Assembly: GCA_007844125.1 (NCBI GenBank)
Contig: CM017567.1
Span: forward strand, 34,916,111-34,980,110
Direction of reading: 5' to 3'
Length of the DNA: 64,000 nt
Origin: Sinonovacula constricta
Taxonomy: Eukaryota > Mollusca > Bivalvia > Cardiida > Solecurtidae
In this document: piece after piece, positions 56,243-64,000 of the stretch
How the letters are laid out: each line of letters starts with the position of its first letter
How positions within the stretch are numbered: the stretch's first letter is position 1
Position numbers and translations under genes: made by a program
The notes under the pieces: generated by a model
Told to the model about the DNA's origin: nothing
What the model saw: the letters and a program-made list of their open reading frames with translations, nothing else
Databases searched by the model: none

Positions 56243-56885
56243 GAAGTATTTTTTGCACTTTTCTTTTAATTTTGAATAGTTTGACATAGGTTGATATTTA
56301 AGCATTCTCACATACAAATGTAAGAATGCATTTCTGTAATTTGACATCCCAGCTTCCTTTTGGTCCTTAGGCTTGAAATCTTTTTACAGTTGGAGATGCT
56401 TTACAAGGATAATTATATATTGATAAAACATTTATGTCTAGACATGCATCAAATAGTGCTTCTCTAAATGTGACCCTCAGCATAAGCTATAATTTCCTTA
56501 ACTGTTATATTTTTGCAAAATGGGTGTCCTCGCTAGGCATTATCTAGTACTTACAGATGAAGGCAATAGATAGATGGCAAAATATAAATAGACGATGCCT
56601 CTATTTCTAGATAGAACAATCCTTTATTATTCAACTAGGATTTTTTATTAAAAGAAACCAACAGAAAGAAAGCATTCTTATTGATGTTTACATTAGATAT
56701 TGACAATATTTCAGGACAAAATTGAACCAATGGCATGCTTGTTTCACATTTTTCTAAAAGAAAACCAACAAAATATTCTTATTTTATTTTTATTCAACTA
56801 AAAGACTGTATATTTTTTTCATATGACAAAAAAGACATTGCTTATTGTTTTAATCTCAATTGACAGACAAAGACAGGGCCCATTA
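56243..56885. other. Unannotated AT-rich DNA
   Basis: No supported gene. Confidence 0.4.
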
Positions 56886-57265
56886 TTTTGTTTTCATGTA
56901 ACAAAAATATACTTTATTTTGTTTTCATGTAACAAAAATATACTTTATTTTGTTTTCATGTAACAAAAATATACTTTATTATGATTTCATGTAACAAAAA
57001 TATACTTTATTATGATTTCATGTAACAAAAATATACTTTATTATGACAAAAATATACTTTATTATGATTTCATGTAACAAAAATATACTTTATTATGATT
57101 TCATGTAACAAAAAATGTACTTTATTATGATTTCATTTAAAAAATGTACTTAATTTTGATTTCATTTAACAAAAAGTGTACTTTATCATTATTTCATGTA
57201 ACAAAAATGAACTTTATTATAATTTCATTTAACAAAAATGTACTTTATTGTGATTTCATTTAACA
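56886..57265 (+). repeat. 31-bp AT-rich minisatellite
   Basis: About 12 copies of CTTTATTATGATTTCATGTA, ACAAAAATATA, with TTTTGTTTTCATG units on the left and ATTTAACAAAAATGTA units on the right. One internal deletion near 57045. Confidence 0.93.
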
Positions 57266-57425
57266 AAAAAATCATGCATGTTAGTTTCTTTTGACACCAA
57301 CTATTAAGTTTTCATTTGACATAAAGTGAATGACAAAAAAAAGATTTTATGATTTAAGGATGGGGACCCTGCTTCTAATGAATTTGATGCTGATAATGGT
57401 ACTGTTCCAGTTAAAAAATTATTTA

Positions 57426-57478
57426 AGATGTGATGATGATGATGATTATGATGATGGAAATGATGATGATGATAAGGT
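57426..57478 (+). repeat. GAT trinucleotide microsatellite
   Basis: GATGATGATGATGATTATGA and following triplets. It encodes a spurious His-rich stretch on the minus strand. Confidence 0.85.
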
Positions 57479-58219
57479 GGAGGAAAAAAAATAATAAAAG
57501 GAAACCTGAAGCAAAGAACTGGCATCCAAAGAAAAGAAGACCACCTTGACTTAGAATGATGGTAAACTTGTATATTATTTGTTCCTGTTGAACAATAAAT
57601 GTCTACAAACTGGCCATAATTCAGAGTGACAACAGATTGGCCAAATTAAACACTCCACTTCAATCACAAGCATGTCTAAAATAGCCACAGCTGTGGGTTT
57701 TGTTTTTTCCCCAGCTTTTTGCCACAATATAATTACATGTATGGACACCAGGTACTGTGGTACCATCCTAGCTGCAAGATAGAATCTGTCAGAATCAGAA
57801 CTAGTTTGTCTTCTTTGTTTGTGTTTTGGAACGCTGCTTGAACTGGTTTAAGCAGGTTTTGTTTTTGTATATAAATAGTACAGATGCTCACCTGGATATC
57901 GTTATGGTTACACGAGGATTTTTTGGTTGTGGAAGAAGACAAGGGTGGAACCACTTATACACTGATTGGTTTATCATGTTATTTTTTTTTTTCATCTAAA
58001 CAAATTCTAAAGCTACTACTTCTAGCAATATTAGTAATTGTTTTAACAGTTATATATAAGCATTTATATAAATATAAAAAAGTAAAGTTACATAAACTAA
58101 TTTTTTTTAATTCATAATAACAATGACAATATGTCTTTATATTATATAATCTTTTGTTTTATATTTGTGTGTAAAATATGTAATAGTAAATAGTTAATTA
58201 TTAAAAGTAACAGAAACAT
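57479..58219. other. Unannotated AT-rich DNA
   Basis: Short frames on both strands, no domain. Confidence 0.4.
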
Positions 58220-59835
58220 GAAAAAATGAAAAAGTACTGGCACTGCTTTAAACGTCTAAACCCTCTCAAGGACCATAAGTACTGGTACTGCTTTAAACGT
58301 CTAAACCAAGGACCATAATTACTGGCACTACTTTAAACGTCTAAACCCTCTCAAGGACCATAAGTACTGGTACTGCTTTAAACGTCTAAACCAAGGACCA
58401 TAAGTACTGGCACTGCTTTAAACGTCTAAACCCTCTCAAGAACCATAAGTACTGGTACTGCTTTAAACGTCTAAACCCTCTCAAGGACCATAACAACTGG
58501 TACTGCTTTAAATGTCTAAACCCTCTCAAGGACCATAACTACTGGCACTGCTTTAAACGTCTAAACCCTCTCAAGGACCATAAGTACTAGTACTGCTTTA
58601 AACGTCTAAACCCTCTCAAGGACCATAACTACTGGCACTGCTTTAAACGTCTAAACCCTCTCAAGAACCATAAGTACTGGTACTGCTTTAAACGTCTAAA
58701 CCCTCTCAAGGACCATAACTACTGGTACTGCTTTAAATGTCTAAACCCTCTCAAGGACCGTAAGTACTGGTACTGCTGTAAACGTCTAAACCCTCTCAAG
58801 GACCATAACTACTGGTACTGCTTTAAATGTCTAAACCCTCTCAAGGACCATAAGTACTGGTACTGCTGTAAACGTCTAAACCCTCTCAAAGACCATAACT
58901 ACTGGTACTGCTGTAAACGTCTAAACCCTCTCAAGGACGGTAAGTACTAGTACTGCTGTAAACGTCTAAACCCTCTCAAGGACCATAACTACTGGTACTG
59001 CTTTAAATGTCTAAACCCTCTCAAGGACCATAACTACTGGCACTGCTTTAAATGTCTAAACCCTCTCAAGGACCATAAGTACTAGTACTGCTTTAAACGT
59101 CTAAACCCTCTCAAGGACCATAACTACTGGCACTGCTTTAAACGTCTAAACCCTCTCAAGAACCATAAGTACTGGTACTGCTTTAAACGTCTAAACCCTC
59201 TCAAGGACCATAACTACTGGTACTGCTTTAAATGTCTAAACCCTCTCAAGGACCGTAAGTACTGGTACTGCTGTAAACGTCTAAACCCTCTCAAGGACCA
59301 TAACTACTGGCACTGCTTTAAACGTCTAAACCCTCTCAAGGACCATAAGTACTGGTACTGCTTTAAACGTCTAAACCCTCTCAAGGACCATAACTACTGG
59401 TACTGCTTTAAATGTCTAAACCCTCTCAAGGACCGTAAGTACTGGTACTACTGTAAACGTCTAAACCCTCTCAAGGACCATAACTACTGGTACTGCTTTA
59501 AATGTCTAAACCCTCTCAAGGACCATAAGTACTGGTACTGCTGTAAACGTCTAAACCCTCTCAAAGACCATAACTACTGGTACTGCTGTAAACGTCTAAA
59601 CCCTCTCAAGGACGGTAAGTACTAGTACTGCTGTAAACGTCTAAACCCTCTCAAGGACCATAATTACTGGTACTGCTTTAAACGTCTAAACCCTCTCAAG
59701 GACCATAAGTACTGGTACTGCTGTAAACGTCTAAACCCTCCCAAAGACCATAAGTAATAGTACTGCTGTAAACGTCTAAACCCTCTCAAAGACCATAAGT
59801 AATAGTACTGCTTTAAACGTCTAAGCTCTCAATTA
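58220..59835 (+). repeat. 45-bp satellite with higher-order structure
   Basis: About 36 copies of TAAGTACTGGTACTGCTTTA, AACGTCTAAACCCTCTCAAG, GACCA. Early units lack CCCTCTC, giving a shorter unit. Rare variants recur at fixed offsets: GGACGGTAAG at 58936 and 59611, and GACCGTAAG at 58756 and 59431, both 675 bp (15 units); GACCGTAAG also at 59251, 495 bp (11 units) from the first. Confidence 0.95.
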
Positions 59836-60100
59836 TGAAATGTAATTAACTGTATTAGTGTTGATCAATATAACTAATTGAAAGGTTGAGTATTTTTATG
59901 TTAGTCAGATAATTGAACAGCATGTCAGCATGCCTACCAGATTGTCAGCTGGGGGTATTTAATTTATGTCATTGTCATACCAATTGTAGATAAGAATGTT
60001 CATCAGTAGAATGACTAAATGTCAACAATCTCCTCTCACCTTGTTCAAGAAAGTATAGTTCTATATGGAAAGGTCACGCATTTAGGTTTTGTGTCATAGC
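59836..60100. other. Unannotated DNA
   Basis: No supported feature. Confidence 0.4.
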
Positions 60101-60104
60101 TTAA

Positions 60105-60580
60105 AGGTGGTATACAGCAGTATGGACCAAAAATATTTTCATAAAACATTTTAATAAACTATTGTTACCTGAACAGATCTCACAGAATACTGTTTATTGA
60201 TGTCCTACACCTGTCTGAAAAGTGTACCATAGTTGTCATTACAAACATGTATTTTCTATCTTAGCCCCACTGCACAGTTAGCTGTTTTTAAACTATAACA
60301 ACCACGAAACCACTTATGTTTTAGCTCATCCACATCATCCGCTGTGACGTTGATGCCTATTTTAAGCAGAAATCCCTATCGTTCTATATATATTTGAAAA
60401 GAATGAACCTTTTAAGTGTTGATTAACGAGTTTTACTGCCTCAAAATTGAGTTTCTTTGAAAATCATCAAAGCTTAGACTAAAGTGTGATGTTTTTCTAC
60501 CGAAATTATGCAAAATACCCCAAACAGAGGTCAGATATTGTTACATATATTAGATATAGGCAAACTGTTGGATACCGCCT
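60105..60580 (+). mobile_element. MITE family M, full-length copy
   Basis: A 476-bp copy with ends AGGTGGTATACAGCAGTATG and CAAACTGTTGGATACCGCCT, and TTAA at 60101-60104 and 60581-60584. The interior matches the copies at 680 and 9165. Confidence 0.8.
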
Positions 60581-60744
60581 TTAATAGATTTGAGGTAGAA
60601 CATAAGAAGCAGCAGCAGCAACAACAGAAACAACTTTAGCATCCATGGTCTTGCGGTTAAAGGTCGTAGCCAAGAATTTGCTTAGATTAAATACACATAC
60701 CAATATCTGACCTCTGCATTGGTAAATTTGGTCATACTCATAAA

Positions 60745-60965
60745 TGTGAACTTTTTTGCTGGCCAAAGTGGGAGATTTTCACTTGCAAAGTGGGAGATTT
60801 GTTATTTTCATGTAAACAAAGAAGGAAGTTATCAGTTTTCATGTAGGGAGATTTCTGAAAATACGTAAAAACACCACTAATTTTCAAATAGTTTTTAACC
60901 TTAAAGAGGGAGTCTCCCTCCAAAAGCGGGAGAGATCACATGTATGCATACTTTATGCATAAACC
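60745..60965 (+). repeat. Dispersed CTCCC-containing repeat, copy 2 (nested in MITE)
   Basis: GTGAACTTTTTTGCTGGCCA, CAAAGTGGGAGATTTGTTAT, GGAAGTTATCAGTTTTCATG, GGGAGTCTCCCTCCAAAAGC. This matches the inverse of 43455-43690. Boundaries are approximate. Confidence 0.7.
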
Positions 60966-61039
60966 CATACTATAGTCGTTGTAAAGGCGATTTTGAACAC
61001 TAACTATATTGTTACACTGTAATAATTGTGAAATAAATA

Positions 61040-62184
61040 CCGTGCTTTGCGGAATACAACCCCCCTTGGAATAAACCCCGCATGGCCCTTTTTAATGTTT
61101 TTTTAAATTTTGTTAATATATAACCCGCAGCGGAATATTCCCCGCACCCTTTGTGCTGATAATTTATGTGTAAAGAAGCCATATTCCCAGGTCAAACACG
61201 TGTCAACTGTATCACACCAAGTCAGCGTGATCTACACGCAATACGTTAGGAGTGGTTATTTTGATGTTAACGCATTAAGTGTTGGAAAAATCAGGGCACG
61301 ATAGGCTGATACGTGCAAATAATTAATTGCCGTGCAGTGGCAATAGAAAGAATGTAAAATATTGTTTGTTAAGTTATGTTACCGACAAAAGTGACAATTA
61401 CAGATGATTGGTTGATTTAACTGTGCAGCGTAATTATCGGCGTGATATGTATTAAAACAGAAATGCAAACAGCATACCATACTGGGTATCGGTATATACT
61501 TTTGCCCAAAATTGGAAACTACACTGGCGGCTTCAAGCTTGAAGTAGTCAGCTATGCGAAAGAGAACAGAAATCGGCCCGTCTAGTTTTTAAATTCTGTT
61601 GTTTATCTTTATCATATTGTTCTAGTTTGCTATTTATTAACTAAAATTTACACAACTAATCTTTTTTGTCTTTCACAAGGTCCCCGCTAAAGTCTCCGCT
61701 AATATACATAACTGAACACATACAGCATCAAGAACGAGTGCATATACATGTATGCAAAATAGTTATGAACCACCATCCGATGCTCGAAACTGTTCACGTT
61801 ATGCTTGGAGACGAAAGTGGTTGCGAATTTTAGTGAGATGGTCCTTAAATCTGACCCCAGTATGCTGTAAATTATGAACCACCATCTGAAACACGAAACT
61901 GTTTATTTTACACCTGTAGACCAAAGTGGTTGCAAATCTTTGTGAGACGGTCCTTAATTCTGACCCCAGTATGCAGTAAATGTCCTCTGCAAAAACTGAA
62001 GGTCGCACTTTTAAGCGGCAAAAAGGTTAAGGAGTTCAGTTAAGCCTGCATTCAATTTCCCTGATCTTAGGTTAGTGGCAGCTGACAAAAATGGGTTTTG
62101 TCAACAGATTCCCCGCACTGGAATATTCCCCGCAGGCCGCCATCTTGAGAAAAAAAGTTGTGGGCTATTTTCCGCAAAATACGG
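61040..62184 (+). mobile_element. TA-flanked DNA transposon, non-autonomous, nested in MITE
   Basis: A 1145-bp element. The left end CCGTGCTTTGCGGAATACAA and the reverse complement of the right end CCGTATTTTGCGGAAAATAG form inverted repeats of about 23 bp with mismatches. TA lies at 61038-61039 and 62185-62186. CCCCGCA/GGAATATTCCCCGCA motifs recur near both ends. An internal direct repeat (ATGAACCACCATC...ACGAAACTGTT, CCAAAGTGGTTGC) lies at about 61764-61980. No transposase motif is visible; superfamily not assigned. Confidence 0.7.
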
Positions 62185-62574
62185 TACTCTAAATGTTCTG
62201 TGTTTCAACTCTACAAAATGCATGATAGTGGTCTCTGCTTAAAACAGATAATGGTATCAAAGCGTATTTCCCACATGACTACGAGTATATAAAAGTAAGT
62301 TGTCACATGGTTTTCTTAGTTTAAAAATAGCTAACTATGCAGCGTGGCTTGGATAGGGAACATCTGTTTGCATTGATGAGTGGGGATTTATCCTTGACTG
62401 TTCACAAAGATTTTACGTATCAGTGAACAGCATTTTGCAAGACCTTTTCAGGTACCAGTGATAAATTTGGTTATTTGAAGAAAAAATATTTGAACCAAAC
62501 TGTTGGATATCACCATTAAGGTGGTGGACTCAGGAATGTGGGGCCCTGGGTTCCATCCCCAAGCCTTTCAAAAA

Positions 62575-64000
62575 ATATTAGTTCTTCAGCAAGCCTGTTT
62601 ACTAATTATTGCTCCAGGTCCTTCAGAAAGCTTGTTTACTACTTATTGCTCCAGGTCCTTCAGCAAGCCTGTTTACTACTAATTGCTTCAGGTCCTTCAG
62701 CAAGCCTGTTTACAACTTATTGCTCAAGGTCTTTCAGCAAGCTTGTTTACTACTTATTGCTTCAGGTCCTTCAGCAAGCCTGTTTACAACTTATTGCTCC
62801 AGGTCCTTCAGCAAGCCTGTTTACTACTTATTGCTCCAGGTCCTTCAGCAAGCCTGTTTACTACTTATTGCTCCAGGTCCTTCAGCAAGATTGTTTACTA
62901 CTTATTGCTCCAGGTCCTTCAGCAAGCTTGTTTACTACTTATTGCTCCAGGTCCTTCAGCAAGCTTGTTTACTACTTATTACTCCAGGTCCTTCAGCAAG
63001 CTTGTTTACTACTTATTGCTCCAGGTCCTTCAGCAAGCTTGTTTACTACTTATTACTCCAGGTCCTTCAGCAAGCTTGTTTACTACTTATTGCTCCAGGT
63101 CCTTCAGCAAGCTTGTTTTCTACTTATGGCTCCAGGTCCTTCAGCAAGCCTGTTTACTACTTATTACTCCAGGTCCTTCAGCAAGCTTGTTTACTACTTA
63201 TTGCTCCAGGTCCTTCAGCAAGCTTGTTTACTACTTATGGCTCCAGGTCCTTCAGCAAGCTTGTTTACTACTTATGGCTCCAGGTCCTTCAGCAAGCTTG
63301 TTTACTACTTATTACTCCAGGTCCTTCAGCAAGCTTGTTTTCTACTTATGGCTCCAGGTCCTTCAGCAAGCTTGTTTACTACTTATTGCTCCAGGTCCTT
63401 CAGCAAGCTTGTTTACTACTTATGGCTCCAGGTCCTTCAGCAAGCTTGTTTACTACTTATTACTCCAGGTCCTTCAGCAAGCTTGTTTACTACTTATGGC
63501 TCCAGGTCCTTCAGCAAGCCTTTTTACTACTTATTGCTCCAGGTCCTTCAGCAAGCTTGTTTACTACTTATTGCTCCAGGTCCTTCAGCAAGCCTGTTTT
63601 CTACTTATGGCTCCAGGTCCTTCAGCAAGCTTGTTTACTACTTATTACTCCAGGTCCTTCAGCAAGCTTGTTTACTACTTATGGCTCCAGGTCCTTCAGC
63701 AAGCCTTTTTACTACTTATTGCTCCAGGTCCTTCAGCAAGCTTGTTTACTACTTATTGCTCCAGGTCCTTCAGCAAGCCTGTTTTCTACTTATGGCTCCA
63801 GGTCCTTCAGCAAGCCTGTTTTCTACTTATGGCTCCAGGTCCTTAAGCACGCCTGTTTTCTACTTATGGCTCCAGGTCCTTAAGCAAGCCTGTTTTCTAC
63901 TTATGGCTCCAGGTCCTTAAGCAAGCCTTTTTACTACTTATGGCTCCAGGTCCTTCAGCAAGCCTGTTTTCTACTTATTGCTTCAGGTCCTTAAGCAAGC
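62575..64000 (+). repeat. 37-bp minisatellite, continues past the window end
   Basis: About 38 copies of AGGTCCTTCAGCAAGCTTGT, TTACTACTTATTGCTCC. Variants are GCCTGTTT, TTTTCTAC, TATGGCTCC and TTACTCC. The unit has no stop codon in any of the three plus frames, so three overlapping frames of about 387-460 codons run through it. These are artefacts. The array is cut by the window edge. Confidence 0.96.

Larger units (their letters stand above)
60661..62515 (-). mobile_element. MITE family M carrying two nested insertions
   Basis: The outer ends are AGGTCGTAGCCAAGAATTTG at the left and AACTGTTGGATATCACCA at the right, with TTAA at 60657-60660 and 62516-62519. Removing the repeat at about 60745-60965 and the TA-flanked element at 61040-62184 leaves about 490 bp collinear with the reverse complement of the other copies (GATTTTGAACACTAACTA, then GGTCTCTGCTTAAAACAG, GTTCACAAAGATTTTACG, CCTTTTCAGGTACCAGTG). 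Confidence 0.75.

Noticed and set aside
55444..56269. 263- and 270-codon frames on opposite strands
   Set aside because: Both come from the 42-bp repeat, whose length is divisible by three.
62538..63920. 460-, 424- and 387-codon plus-strand frames
   Set aside because: They are the 37-bp array read in three frames; no start context, no non-repeat domain, and all three frames are equally open.

Overview
This window looks like non-coding DNA from a large, repeat-rich animal genome. A mollusc, most likely a bivalve, is my best guess. The grounds are the AT-rich composition, three tRNA-headed SINE families, numerous short DNA transposons with TIRs, and arrays of unrelated minisatellites. The organism call rests on general familiarity with such repeats and was not searched. 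No long conserved protein-coding gene is visible. Nearly every long open reading frame lies inside a tandem array whose repeat unit happens to lack stop codons, so it is a repeat artefact.

Layout. 0-10 kb: a TTAA-flanked MITE (680-1157), SINEs, and a 32-bp minisatellite split by a pogo/Tigger-type transposon at 4332-5129. 10-13 kb: a 38-bp array. 13.5-22.5 kb: the dominant feature, about 200 copies of a 44-bp unit lying inside a SINE and derived from that SINE's own core. 22.5-26 kb: mostly single-copy DNA with nested SINEs. 26.3-29.3 kb: a 27-bp array carrying a 1.2-kb TTAA-flanked transposon. 29-31 kb: a tail-to-tail SINE pair and unique DNA. 31.4-36.5 kb: the only stretch with gene-like signals, a CpG-rich promoter-like patch at about 36.35-36.43 kb and, running leftwards from it, four candidate small exons with consistent splice sites and phase. 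Its introns hold a 34-bp minisatellite, a CTTGC-rich foldback sequence and SINEs. 37-46.8 kb: AT-rich DNA with scattered SINEs. 46.8-49.5 kb: 45-bp and palindromic 16-bp arrays. 49.5-53 kb: unique DNA and SINEs. 53.1-60 kb: a polypurine tract and 18-, 42-, 31- and 45-bp arrays. 60.1-62.5 kb: an inverted MITE pair, one member carrying two nested insertions. 62.57 kb to the window end: a 37-bp array that continues beyond the window.

Roughly a third of the window is tandem repeat, in about fifteen families with unrelated units. The most interesting theme is that several arrays appear to have been seeded by dispersed elements. The 44-bp array comes from the SINE-A core, with an independent 3-copy expansion at the same place in another SINE-A copy at 45.15 kb. 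The 38-bp array comes from a SINE-B-like core, and the 34-bp array from one arm of a dispersed foldback element. Transposons inserted into arrays (pogo type, TTAA type) leave reconstructable empty sites. Three SINE pairs are joined tail to tail.
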